Notes: generated by a model from the letters alone, not told the origin. A DNA stretch of 16,601 nucleotides from JBAROU01 sp049642385 (GCA_049642385.1 JBAROU010000050.1:1-16601), one strand, 5' to 3'; counted from the stretch's first letter, positions 7,786 to 14,497 are shown. Numbers and translations are program-made.

Positions 7786-8579
7786 GACGTTCGTGCTCCG
7801 TTGCGTTGATCGGCGCCGAGCAAGCGTGTCAGCAGGCCTCGCAAGCGCGCCTCGTCCAAGCGCGTGTACAGCCTGCCTGCGGCGGCAACCGAAATCGTGC
7901 CCGTCTCCTCCGACACCATGATCGAGACGGCGTCCGTGCCCTCGGTCACGCTCAGCCCGGCGCGATGGCGCAGTCCCATCTCACTCGGCAGGTCCGTCTC
8001 GGAGAGCGGCAGCGCGCAGCCCGCGGCGACAACACGATTATCGCGAAGGATTGCCGCGCCGTCGTGGAGGGGCGCGTTGGGAAAGAAGAGCCCTGTAAGC
8101 AGCTCGACAGACGTGGCGGCATCGATAGCCACGCCGCTTTCGATGTAGTTCTGGAGGCCGGTATCGCGTTCGAAGACGATCAGCGCGCCGTGATGCCGCC
8201 GCGCCAGGTGCACCGCCGCCGCGCTCACCGTATCGATGACGCGGTCTTCCGACGGACGGCCGAGCACCCCCAGGCCGGTGCGACCCACCCGCTCGAGCGC
8301 ACGCCGGATCTCTGGATGGAAGATCACCGCCGCGGCAATGATCAGGCCGGTGACAGAGTTACGAATTACGAAGTTCAGCACCTTGAGATCGAGTACCTGC
8401 GCGAGAATCACGGCACCGACGAGGGTGATCGCGGCGCCTCGAAGCAACGCGATGGCGACGGTGCCGCGCAGCAGCAGAAACACCCAGTAGATGATGAAGG
8501 CGATGATCAGGATATCGAGCGCATCAAGCGGCTGGAAGCGCCCGAAGACATCTTGAATGTCGGTCCAGAAGCTCCCCAT
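7782..8579 (-). CDS. cdaA: Diadenylate cyclase CdaA (DacA)
   Basis: A 265-residue membrane-bound enzyme that condenses two ATP into cyclic di-AMP, a second messenger controlling osmolyte and potassium transport and cell-wall balance. Three hydrophobic segments occupy about 20-88, then a conserved HPEIRRALERVGR linker, then the DAC (DisA_N) domain from about 110. The catalytic DGA motif is at 173-175 (LHDGA) and the RHR motif at 204-206 (LRHRAGL), both intact, so the enzyme should be active. Start ATG at 8579, with GGAGAGGGAAG overlapping the argF end 6 bases upstream. It is the second gene of the operon and overlaps cdaR. The topology is N-terminal membrane anchor, cytoplasmic catalytic domain. 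Confidence 0.95.
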   Translation of the reverse strand: MGSFWTDIQDVFGRFQPLDALDILIIAFIIYWVFLLLRGTVAIALLRGAAITLVGAVILAQVLDLKVLNFVIRNSVTGLIIAAAVIFHPEIRRALERVGRTGLGVLGRPSEDRVIDTVSAAAVHLARRHHGALIVFERDTGLQNYIESGVAIDAATSVELLTGLFFPNAPLHDGAAILRDNRVVAAGCALPLSETDLPSEMGLRHRAGLSVTEGTDAVSIMVSEETGTISVAAAGRLYTRLDEARLRGLLTRLLGADQRNGARTS

Positions 8580-8585
8580 CGTCCG

Positions 8586-9509
8586 TCAGCTTCCCTCTCC
8601 GCCGAGGAGCAGAAACAGCACTGCGCGCTGCGCGTGGAGGCGGTTCTCCGCCTGGTCGAACACGACCGACTGCGGCCCTTCGATCACCTCTTCGACCGTC
8701 TCCTCGCCTCGATGCGCGGGCAGGTCGTGCATAAAGATCGCGTCGCGCTTGGCGAGAGACATCAGTTTCGGCGTCACTTGGTACGCGGCGAACGCGCTTA
8801 GCCGGCGCTCGTAGCTGTCCTCCTGGCCCATGCTGGTCCACACATCGGTATAAACGACGTCCGCGCCTTCGACCGCCTCCTCCGGTGAGTCGACGGTGCG
8901 AAAGCTCCCGTCCGAGTCGCCCGCCGACGCCTCGGCCTGGATGAGGACGTCCTCGGGCAGCCGGTACCCCGGCGGTGAGGCGATGGTCAGATGAGCGCCG
9001 CCCAGCGCGCCCGCCTGCGCCAGCGACGCCGCTACGTTGTTCCCATCGCCGATGAACGCGATGCGTACGCCGCGCACCCCGCCTTTATGCTCTTGGATCG
9101 TGAGCAGGTCAGCCAGCGCCTGGCAGGGGTGTTCGTCGTCTGAGAGAGCGTTGATCACCGGCACGGTTGCGTGCTCCGCCAGATCCGTCAGCGTCTGCTG
9201 GGCGTACGTGCGCGCGACGATGCCCTGCACGTAGCGGCTGAGCACGCGCGCGACGTCCGAGACGGGCTCCCGCTGGCCTAAACCGACCTCGCTCTGCGAG
9301 AGGTACACCGTGTGGCCGCCAAGCTGGCTCATCGCCACGTCGAAGCTGACGCGCGTGCGCAGCGACGGTTTCTCGAACAACAGCGCCAGCGTCTGCCCGG
9401 CAAGCGCCGACGTCGCGCCGTCGCGCTTGAGCAGCGCGGCCTGCGAGAGGATGTGCGTGAGGTCTTCGGCGGTCAGTTCGCCGATGGAAAGCAGGTCGCG
9501 CCCGCGCAA
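8586..9509 (-). CDS. argF: Ornithine carbamoyltransferase
   Basis: A 307-residue enzyme that makes citrulline from ornithine and carbamoyl phosphate in arginine synthesis. The carbamoyl-phosphate loop is KPSLRTR (47-53), with a further binding motif HPCQ (127-130). The ornithine-side SMG loop is DVWTSMGQE (222-230), which distinguishes it from aspartate carbamoyltransferase. The usual HCLP motif reads HDLP (261-264, MHDLPAHRGEE), so the conserved active-site Cys is replaced by Asp. I chose a TTG start at 9509: it begins the standard LRGRDLLSIGEL N-terminus, is preceded by GGAG with a 7-base gap, and follows an extended -10 promoter. Longer in-frame readings add unrelated residues. It is the first gene of the argF-cdaA-cdaR-der-plsY operon. 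Confidence 0.92.
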   Translation of the reverse strand: MRGRDLLSIGELTAEDLTHILSQAALLKRDGATSALAGQTLALLFEKPSLRTRVSFDVAMSQLGGHTVYLSQSEVGLGQREPVSDVARVLSRYVQGIVARTYAQQTLTDLAEHATVPVINALSDDEHPCQALADLLTIQEHKGGVRGVRIAFIGDGNNVAASLAQAGALGGAHLTIASPPGYRLPEDVLIQAEASAGDSDGSFRTVDSPEEAVEGADVVYTDVWTSMGQEDSYERRLSAFAAYQVTPKLMSLAKRDAIFMHDLPAHRGEETVEEVIEGPQSVVFDQAENRLHAQRAVLFLLLGGEGS

Positions 9510-9538
9510 GTCGTTACTCCAACATCGGTATCGCTCCG

Positions 9539-9547
9539 AGTATACCA
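9539..9547 (-). promoter_or_regulatory. Extended -10 promoter for argF operon
   Basis: Minus-strand TGGTATACT: a TGn element (9545-9547) directly ahead of the -10 TATACT (9539-9544). No good -35 is visible 16-18 bases upstream, as is normal for extended -10 promoters. Transcription would begin near 9532, leaving a leader of about 22 bases before the TTG start. A small GC hairpin (CCGCC-TTCAGT-GGCGG) just upstream may end transcription from the methyltransferase gene but has no T-run. Confidence 0.5.
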
Positions 9548-9573
9548 CCGCCACTGAAGGCGGATAGCTTGGG

Positions 9574-10446
9574 CTATGTGGTCGCGCGGCGCGGCGCGGC
9601 TTGGCGCCGCGGCTGGAATCCAACGAACTCCATGTCCTCAAGCGACGCGAAGCGCTGGGCCATGACTTCTACGGCCTGCTCAGAGCTATCGATCATCACG
9701 AAGCGCCGCCCGAGTAGATACGCCGCCTCGCCTGTCGTGCCGCTGCCGGCGAAGGGGTCAAGGACAACATCGCCGGGACGGGAAGAGGCCTCGACGATGC
9801 GCCGCAGGATGCCAAGTGGCTTCTGGGTGGGGTAGCCGGTCTTCTCAGCGCCGTTCGTCGCGACGATCGTGTGCCACCAGACGTCCGTGGGCAGTTTGCC
9901 GCGAGCCGCCTTCTCCGGCCCGACGAGGCCCGGCGCCATGTACGGAATGCGCTCGATTTCGTCGTAGTTGAAGGCGTAGTCGTTCGGGTTCTTCACGTAG
10001 ACCAGGATGGTGTCATGCTTGGGCGGCCAGCGGTTGCGCGGCCGGCCACCATAGTCGTAGGCCCAGATCACCTCGTTCAAGAAGCACTCGCGCCCGAAGA
10101 TTTCGTCCAACAGCACTTTGGCGTAGTGCGCCTCGCGATAGTCGAGGTGCAGGTAGAACGTACCGTTGTTGGTCAGCACGCGATGGATCTCGCGCAGCCG
10201 AGGTTCCAGGAAGCCCAGGTAGTCGTCGTGCGCATCGTCGAACGCCGTCGTGGCCAGCTTCTCCGTCGCGTAACGCCTGCCGGCGAAGCCAACGCGGTCG
10301 CCGTTGGCGCTGCGCACCGTCCGAAGCGTGGTGCGGCGCTGCGATTTACCTGTGTTGAACGGTGGGTCTGCGTAGACCAGCGGAATCGAGCCGGAGGACA
10401 TCTGGCACAGCACGTCGAGGTTGTCAGCCAGGTAAACGCGGTTCAC
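9574..10446 (-). CDS. Orphan beta-class DNA methyltransferase (N6-adenine or N4-cytosine)
   Basis: A 290-residue N6_N4_Mtase-family enzyme that would transfer a methyl group from SAM to an exocyclic amino group in DNA. The motif order is IV (DPPF, residues 27-30) near the N-terminus and motif I (DPFAGSGTTGE, 230-240) near the C-terminus, with the target-recognition region between (about 105-200). That is the beta arrangement seen in CcrM/HinfI-type enzymes. DPPF rather than SPPY favours adenine. The conserved TQKP (207-210) precedes motif I. The start is GTG at 10446 with GAGGAGGGAG upstream. No restriction endonuclease is adjacent, so it looks solitary; the recognition site is not predictable. 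It is preceded by an extended -10 promoter. Confidence 0.9.
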   Translation of the reverse strand: MNRVYLADNLDVLCQMSSGSIPLVYADPPFNTGKSQRRTTLRTVRSANGDRVGFAGRRYATEKLATTAFDDAHDDYLGFLEPRLREIHRVLTNNGTFYLHLDYREAHYAKVLLDEIFGRECFLNEVIWAYDYGGRPRNRWPPKHDTILVYVKNPNDYAFNYDEIERIPYMAPGLVGPEKAARGKLPTDVWWHTIVATNGAEKTGYPTQKPLGILRRIVEASSRPGDVVLDPFAGSGTTGEAAYLLGRRFVMIDSSEQAVEVMAQRFASLEDMEFVGFQPRRQAAPRRATT

Positions 10447-10464
10447 CGCTCCCTCCTCATCGTT

Positions 10465-10473
10465 ATGATAGCA
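10465..10473 (-). promoter_or_regulatory. Extended -10 promoter for the DNA methyltransferase
   Basis: Minus-strand TGCTATCAT: -10 TATCAT (10465-10470) with a TGn element (10471-10473). A weak -35, TTGCAC, lies 16 bases upstream. The segment GATGCTA here is mirrored 35 bases away at 10511-10517 on the plus strand, at the candidate promoter of the divergent gene. Confidence 0.45.
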
Positions 10474-10491
10474 TCGAGGATCGCTTGTGCA

Positions 10492-10521
10492 ATGACAGGT
10501 TGCGAGTCGAGATGCTAAGCT
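10492..10521 (+). promoter_or_regulatory. Weak candidate promoter for the SAM methyltransferase
   Basis: ATGACA (10492-10497, one mismatch to TTGACA), an 18-base spacer, and a poor -10 TAAGCT (10516-10521) preceded by TGC. Transcription would start about 55 bases before the ATG at 10584, which itself has no recognisable Shine-Dalgarno sequence. Confidence 0.3.
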
Positions 10522-10583
10522 CCCCTCAGGCGTAGCACCGTCGGGCGACTCGTTCGAGCCAACTCGCGCGCGCTAATCTCCAA

Positions 10584-11327
10584 ATGAACTTCGCGCAGAT
10601 CAAGACGCAGATTAAGACGCTGTACAGCCGGCAGGAGTATCTCACGCCTGGCGCCGCGGAGGCTGTCCAGCGCCTGATAGACGTTGCTCAGCCCACGCCC
10701 GCGTCGCTTTTGCTCGATCTCGCCTGTGGCAAAGGTGAGGCCGCCTGCGAGATCGCTAACCGGACGGGCTGCCGAGTGGTCGGAGTTGATCTGTACTCGC
10801 TGTTCTCTCCAGAGTTCCGCGAGAAGGTTGCGAGCAAGGGTCTTGGTAGCAACGTGACGCTCGTTCGCGCTGACGGCAAGCGGCTGCCTGTCCTCGACGG
10901 CACGTTCGAGGCGGCGTACTGCATCGGCGGGCCATCGATCGTCGGGCTGGAGCGATGCCTCAATGAGCTCGCCCGCGCAGTCAAGCCGGGCGGTTTCGTC
11001 CTTGTCTCCGACATCGTTTGGCGGGCACGGCCAGGCACGCTGGGCCCAGAATGGCGGTGGTTCGCTTCGATGCGCCAGATAACGTCGGCGGAGTACTCGT
11101 CGCTGATCGCTTCCGCTGGCCTGCGCGTCGATGAGATGACGGTGTTCGGGCGCGAGGCCTGGGACATCTATCACCAGCCAATGGCGGAGGTGGCCCGGCT
11201 GGCCCGAGCAGGTGGAGGGCCAGAAGAACTGGCGCGCGCCGAACAGATCGAGGCTGACATCGAGATGGAAGCGCGCGCCGTTAATTCCTTCGTCGACTAT
11301 GCGATGTTCGTCGCTCGGCGCGCCTAA
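10584..11327 (+). CDS. Class I SAM-dependent methyltransferase
   Basis: A 247-residue protein with a Rossmann-like methyltransferase core. Motif I is LLDLACGKGEAA (about 43-54), the acidic end of strand 2 is VVGVDLY (65-71), and a further conserved strand is LVRADGKRLPV. The Methyltransf_11/25-type ending of the core (AVKPGGFVLVSDIVW) is present. It most resembles small-molecule methyltransferases; the substrate is not predictable. The start is ATG at 10584, without a clear ribosome-binding site, so a leaderless or weakly translated message is possible. It is followed after 87 bases by the HAD gene on the same strand. Confidence 0.85.
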   Translation: MNFAQIKTQIKTLYSRQEYLTPGAAEAVQRLIDVAQPTPASLLLDLACGKGEAACEIANRTGCRVVGVDLYSLFSPEFREKVASKGLGSNVTLVRADGKRLPVLDGTFEAAYCIGGPSIVGLERCLNELARAVKPGGFVLVSDIVWRARPGTLGPEWRWFASMRQITSAEYSSLIASAGLRVDEMTVFGREAWDIYHQPMAEVARLARAGGGPEELARAEQIEADIEMEARAVNSFVDYAMFVARRA

Positions 11328-11414
11328 CCTTTCGCGCAGCATGTCCCGCCTATACCGTGTCGTGGGCGCAGATATACCCAACTGCTACCCTTAGAATCGG
11401 AGGGCGCTTCCACC

Positions 11415-12107
11415 GTGCGGAACACCACGATCCTCTTCGATATCGACCAGACGCTGCTCTACAGCGGCGGCGCGGGCAGCCGCGCGATGCGTCAGGCGTT
11501 CGCGCAGCTCTATGGCATCGAGGACGGCTTCAAGCGCGTCGAGTTCTCCGGCCGCACCGATTGGTCGATTCTGCGCAACGCGATGCAGCAGCACGGGCTG
11601 CTGGACGGCCACGACGAGGGCCACTTTCGCCAGGAAATGGCACGCTTTCAGGAGAGGTATTACGAACTGCTACCGGTCGCGCTGCGCCAGGCCGAAGGCG
11701 GTCACGCGATGCCTGGCGTTTCCGAATTGCTCGATGCGCTCTCCGAACACAGCGAGGCACGCCTCGGACTCGCGACGGGCAACTTCCGCCGGGCGGCGTC
11801 TCTCAAGCTAAGTCACTTCGCACTTGACCGACATCTCACCGAAGGCGGCTTCGGTGACGACGCCGAGGACCGCGGCGCGCTCGTCGGCAAGGCGATTGAG
11901 CGGGTGTCGGGAAGCGACGCGGGAACGGTGTGGGTCATCGGCGACACGCCACTCGACGTTCAGGCCGCCCAGGCAAACAACGCGCGCGCGCTCGGCGTAG
12001 CGACAGGGCCCTGCACGGTCGCCGAGCTGCTCGCGGTCGGCGCGAGCGCAGCGCTCGAGGACCTGTCCGACACCGCGGCGGTGCTAGAAACGCTGTTTGG
12101 CGGCTGA
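11415..12107 (+). CDS. HAD-superfamily hydrolase (phosphatase-like)
   Basis: A 230-residue haloacid dehalogenase-type enzyme. Motif I is DIDQT (Asp9 nucleophile, Asp11 acid/base), motif II is ATGN (120-123), a motif III Lys is available (Lys131 or Lys159), and motif IV is GDTPLD (176-181). The helical cap inserted between motif I and II (about 18-95) is of the phosphoglycolate-phosphatase / beta-phosphoglucomutase type. Hydrolysis of a small phosphorylated metabolite is the likely activity. The start is GTG at 11415, with GGAGG about 11 bases before it. A strong hairpin follows the stop. No neighbour fixes the substrate. Confidence 0.87.
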   Translation: MRNTTILFDIDQTLLYSGGAGSRAMRQAFAQLYGIEDGFKRVEFSGRTDWSILRNAMQQHGLLDGHDEGHFRQEMARFQERYYELLPVALRQAEGGHAMPGVSELLDALSEHSEARLGLATGNFRRAASLKLSHFALDRHLTEGGFGDDAEDRGALVGKAIERVSGSDAGTVWVIGDTPLDVQAAQANNARALGVATGPCTVAELLAVGASAALEDLSDTAAVLETLFGG

Positions 12108-12122
12108 TCTTTCCTTAGTGCC

Positions 12123-12150
12123 CGAAGGCCAGGCTTCAGCCTGGCCTTCG
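12123..12150. terminator. Bidirectional hairpin terminator
   Basis: Perfect 12-bp stem (CGAAGGCCAGGC at 12123-12134, complement at 12139-12150) with a TTCA loop, between the convergent HAD and SRPBCC-PDZ genes. There is no U-run on either side, so termination efficiency is uncertain. The outer 8 base pairs (CGAAGGCC/GGCCTTCG) are identical to those of the terminator at 2697-2725. Confidence 0.6.
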
Positions 12151-12176
12151 CTGTTATGCGATTCGTGTAACGTCGG

Positions 12177-12902
12177 CTAGGCGCCGCTGCCGCCGTGCGT
12201 CTCGGTGTAGTTCTTCTCGGAGAGACGGCCGCGACCGCGGAGGAGTTTGCTGTCGCGGATGTATGTGACGTCCATCTCCTCGCCTGGGCCGTGCTCGCGC
12301 TGGAGAAACCAAACATCAGCCCTGCGGTACACGCCCGCGCCGCCGATGGACACCAGCAGGTCGCCCTCTTGTACACCGGCCTCATCGGCGAAACCGTCCG
12401 GGGCGATGTTGACCACGCGCAGTCCGGCTGGAGACTCCCACATGCCGGCGCCGATGCTACTGCGGCCCGAAAAGTGACGTGACACGTTCACTCCGGTCTC
12501 GAGGTACGCGACCAAGTCGACCATGGAGTCGTCCCAGCCGAGGCCGGTCGACTGGGCGAACAGATCCCACTCCGGCCCCTCCCCGAAGCCGCTACGCGTG
12601 ACCGTGATGCGCGTGCCGTTGCCCGTCTCCTCGAAGGTAACCGTCGTCTCCACCCAGCCCGGCATCCCGTCCCGCGTGGTGAAATGATTCGACCAACTGA
12701 GGAGCTCATGCTCCCGAACGTCGCCGACCTTCATCTCGGGCTTCGGGAACCCAGGCGCCGGATACTCGGCGTCTGGGTTTTCGATCGGGTCACGCCCTGG
12801 AGGCGACATCCACGCCTCGCGCCCCTCCCGCTCAACGAACGCCTGCCAGGCGCGTTCGACAGGCACCGCGACGACGAACGTTCGCTCGTACTTCCCGCCC
12901 AT
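12177..12902 (-). CDS. SRPBCC (AHSA1-like) domain protein with C-terminal PDZ domain
   Basis: A 241-residue two-domain protein. Residues about 3-138 form an SRPBCC/AHSA1-like fold, a hydrophobic ligand-binding cradle: YERTFVVAVPVERAWQAFV at the start, then EHELLSW, WVETTVTFEETGNGTRITVTRSGF, and the closing helix GLGWDDSMVDLVAYLETG. Residues about 150-228 are PDZ-like (LRVVNIAPDGFADEAGVQEGDLLVSIGG), as in HtrA or processing proteases, but no protease domain is present. I prefer the ATG at 12902 (AGGAGG 5 bases upstream); an ATG at 12950 with AAGGGAG 6 bases upstream would add 16 residues and nearly abut the regulator. It is encoded just after an ArsR-type regulator, a common partner of SRPBCC proteins. 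The PDZ extension is unusual. The ligand is unknown. Confidence 0.82.
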   Translation of the reverse strand: MGGKYERTFVVAVPVERAWQAFVEREGREAWMSPPGRDPIENPDAEYPAPGFPKPEMKVGDVREHELLSWSNHFTTRDGMPGWVETTVTFEETGNGTRITVTRSGFGEGPEWDLFAQSTGLGWDDSMVDLVAYLETGVNVSRHFSGRSSIGAGMWESPAGLRVVNIAPDGFADEAGVQEGDLLVSIGGAGVYRRADVWFLQREHGPGEEMDVTYIRDSKLLRGRGRLSEKNYTETHGGSGA

Positions 12903-12962
12903 GAAGTCCTCCTCCTTTTCGTGAACCGTGACCTCGATATTGGCGACCATCTCCATCTCCCT

Positions 12963-13577
12963 TCACGCGCCTTCGCGCACTTCGTCGTCGGGATACGCCG
13001 CTAGAACGACCCGATAGGGCGCGCCTTCCTTCGCTCCATAGCGGTCCAGTAGCTCTGTGATCGATTGGACGTATTCTTGCAGAAACGCGGCCCGATCGGC
13101 TTCGCTCTCGAACTTAGCGTCCGCTGTGACCGAGGCGCTCGCGATCTGCTCACCGTCGAACGCGGCCCGGTCGAGGAGCGCGATGGCATCACGCTGGAGA
13201 CGATCACCGAGCATGACAAGCGTTTCCAGCGAGTGCTGGTCGGCGAGCGCCTGCATGCGCCGGGGATCGGCCCAGGCGATCTTGGGCGAGACGACGTAGC
13301 TGCGGGCGACGGCCTGGTACAGCGTCTCGACGAAGTTGCCGACGCGGCGCTCGCCGGTCGGCTGGACGAGATGAACACGCTCCAGCTCTTTCAGGTGATA
13401 ATTCACCTTCTGGCGGGGCTGACCAACAAGCCGGGCGACGGCAGCGGCCGATGCCGGCTCACGTAGGGCATCCAATATCTGTACTCGGAGTGGGTGGCCA
13501 AGGACCTGAAGGGCTTCCAGGTCATCGAGGATGCGGACTCCGGCTTGAGCTGGCTGGGCCTCCGTGCTCTTAGACAT
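12963..13577 (-). CDS. ArsR-type winged-helix transcriptional regulator
   Basis: A 204-residue DNA-binding protein. A winged HTH of the HTH_20/ArsR type covers about 17-85 (LEALQVLGHPLRVQILDAL, then SAAAVARLVGQPRQKVNYHLKELERVHLVQ). It is followed by an alpha-helical C-terminal domain of about 110 residues likely to sense a ligand or mediate dimer contacts. The classical metal site ELCVCD is absent, so metal sensing is unlikely. Start ATG at 13577; the preceding region carries a consensus promoter and a small inverted repeat that could be its own operator. The SRPBCC-PDZ gene follows immediately, forming an ArsR-SRPBCC pair. The regulated genes are probably this pair; the signal is unknown. 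Confidence 0.85.
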   Translation of the reverse strand: MSKSTEAQPAQAGVRILDDLEALQVLGHPLRVQILDALREPASAAAVARLVGQPRQKVNYHLKELERVHLVQPTGERRVGNFVETLYQAVARSYVVSPKIAWADPRRMQALADQHSLETLVMLGDRLQRDAIALLDRAAFDGEQIASASVTADAKFESEADRAAFLQEYVQSITELLDRYGAKEGAPYRVVLAAYPDDEVREGA

Positions 13578-13592
13578 GATTTCTTGTCCAGA

Positions 13593-13622
13593 AGAATATC
13601 ACTGTCTAATGAACGCTGTCAA
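13593..13622 (-). promoter_or_regulatory. Promoter of the ArsR-SRPBCC pair with candidate operator
   Basis: Minus-strand -35 TTGACA (13617-13622), an 18-base spacer, and a -10 TATTCT (13593-13598) preceded by TGA, making an extended -10. Directly downstream, at 13581-13596, is an inverted repeat TTCTT-GTCCAG-AAGAA that overlaps the -10 and the leader. It is well placed for repression by the ArsR protein encoded next to it. Confidence 0.6.
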
Positions 13623-13645
13623 GAGGGTTAGGCAGAAAATTTCGG

Positions 13646-13663
13646 AAAAAAAGTCGATTGACT
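13646..13663 (-). terminator. Weak intrinsic terminator after the ATPase gene
   Basis: On the minus strand a short stem AGTC/GACT with an AATC loop is followed by seven T. The 4-bp stem is weak, but the U-tract is good and the position, about 17 bases past the ATPase stop, is right. Confidence 0.35.
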
Positions 13664-13679
13664 AGAGGTTGCGCCTGGG

Positions 13680-14486
13680 TCAGGAGGAGCGGAACTCGTC
13701 GACCGCGGCCTGGAAGTCTTCAATCTCGTCCACGCCTTCTGTCGAGAAGCGCTGCAGGAGCTCCTCTCGACGTGCAAGCTCGCTATCGAGCGTACCGATC
13801 TCCAAGCCAAGCTTGGCGGCGAGGGCCGCACGGTCCGTTGCTTCGTCCAGCACGCGAAACGAGTCCTGGCGTGCATCCCAGGCGGCGATGCGATGCATCT
13901 CCAAGCCGTCACTGCCCGGGCCAGGCACCCCCACTTCGAGCACGCGGCGCACGGTATGCCCGTCGCGATGCGCGATCGCGAGCGGCACGACGAACGTCAG
14001 GTGCGCCAGGTGCGCTTTCGGGACGCCGACATCCAGCTCGAGCTGCTCGACAACCTCATCGACGGTGTCGGCGTGGACGGTAGTGCAGAGCGAGTAGCCT
14101 TCGGCCAGAAGCTCGAACGAGCGGAGCACGTACGGGCCCCACGAGTAGACCGGCAGATGATCGCTCATCTCGTTCACCATCAGGTACGTCGGGTGGTCGT
14201 CGCTGCGCGGCGGCAGGTCGAACGTCTCGCCCCAACCGCGTGTGAAGTAGGCGACCGTTTCGGGCCGGGCGAACGCCAGCAGCGCGGTAAGGACCGTCGT
14301 TTTGCCCGCGCCGGGCGGGTCGGCGGCAAAGATGAAGGACGCCCCTCGCTCGAGTCCGAGCCAGAACGCCGCAGCGAGCCGTTCTGGCATCGTGCCCGCT
14401 CGGATGATTTCAGGCACCGACATCGGTTGAGGCTGGTCCCAGCCGTGCCAGCCCCACCAGCTCTGTGGTTGGTTGACGGCGCGCAT
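13680..14486 (-). CDS. Orphan CpaF/VirB11-like secretion ATPase domain protein
   Basis: A 268-residue P-loop ATPase. The region MSVPEIIRAGTMPERLAAAFWLGLERGASFIF (about 22-53) mimics the linker before the ATPase core of CpaF, VirB11 and archaeal FlaI proteins. A Walker A-like DPPGAGKTT follows at 56-64, a Walker B-like YLMVNE at 101-106, and the family's TxHA box as TTVHADTVDEVVEQL at 135-149. It lacks a full N-terminal domain, and residues 57-64 depart from the common GGTGSGKTT, so this looks like a divergent, trimmed relative. No pilus, secretion or Tad genes are adjacent. It could be a regulatory or archaellum-derived ATPase rather than a secretion motor. The start ATG at 14486 has no clear Shine-Dalgarno; a -10-like TATGAT lies close upstream. 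Confidence 0.68.
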   Translation of the reverse strand: MRAVNQPQSWWGWHGWDQPQPMSVPEIIRAGTMPERLAAAFWLGLERGASFIFAADPPGAGKTTVLTALLAFARPETVAYFTRGWGETFDLPPRSDDHPTYLMVNEMSDHLPVYSWGPYVLRSFELLAEGYSLCTTVHADTVDEVVEQLELDVGVPKAHLAHLTFVVPLAIAHRDGHTVRRVLEVGVPGPGSDGLEMHRIAAWDARQDSFRVLDEATDRAALAAKLGLEIGTLDSELARREELLQRFSTEGVDEIEDFQAAVDEFRSS

Positions 14487-14497
14487 GGTGCGGGGCC

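Noticed and set aside
7806..8801. 331-residue plus-strand open frame opposite cdaA
   Set aside because: It covers a clear diadenylate cyclase with DGA and RHR motifs and shows no recognisable domain of its own.
9514..9525. Three-codon ATG-TTG-GAG-TAA frame overlapping the argF ribosome-binding site
   Set aside because: Too short and unsupported to call a leader peptide; the GGAG there is better explained as the argF Shine-Dalgarno.
10515..11381. 288-residue minus-strand open frame opposite the SAM methyltransferase
   Set aside because: The plus-strand protein has methyltransferase motifs; the antisense product does not look like a protein family.
11392..11397. TAGAAT as a -10 for the HAD gene
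   Set aside because: The transcript would begin downstream of the GGAGG ribosome-binding site, and no -35 lies at a fitting distance.
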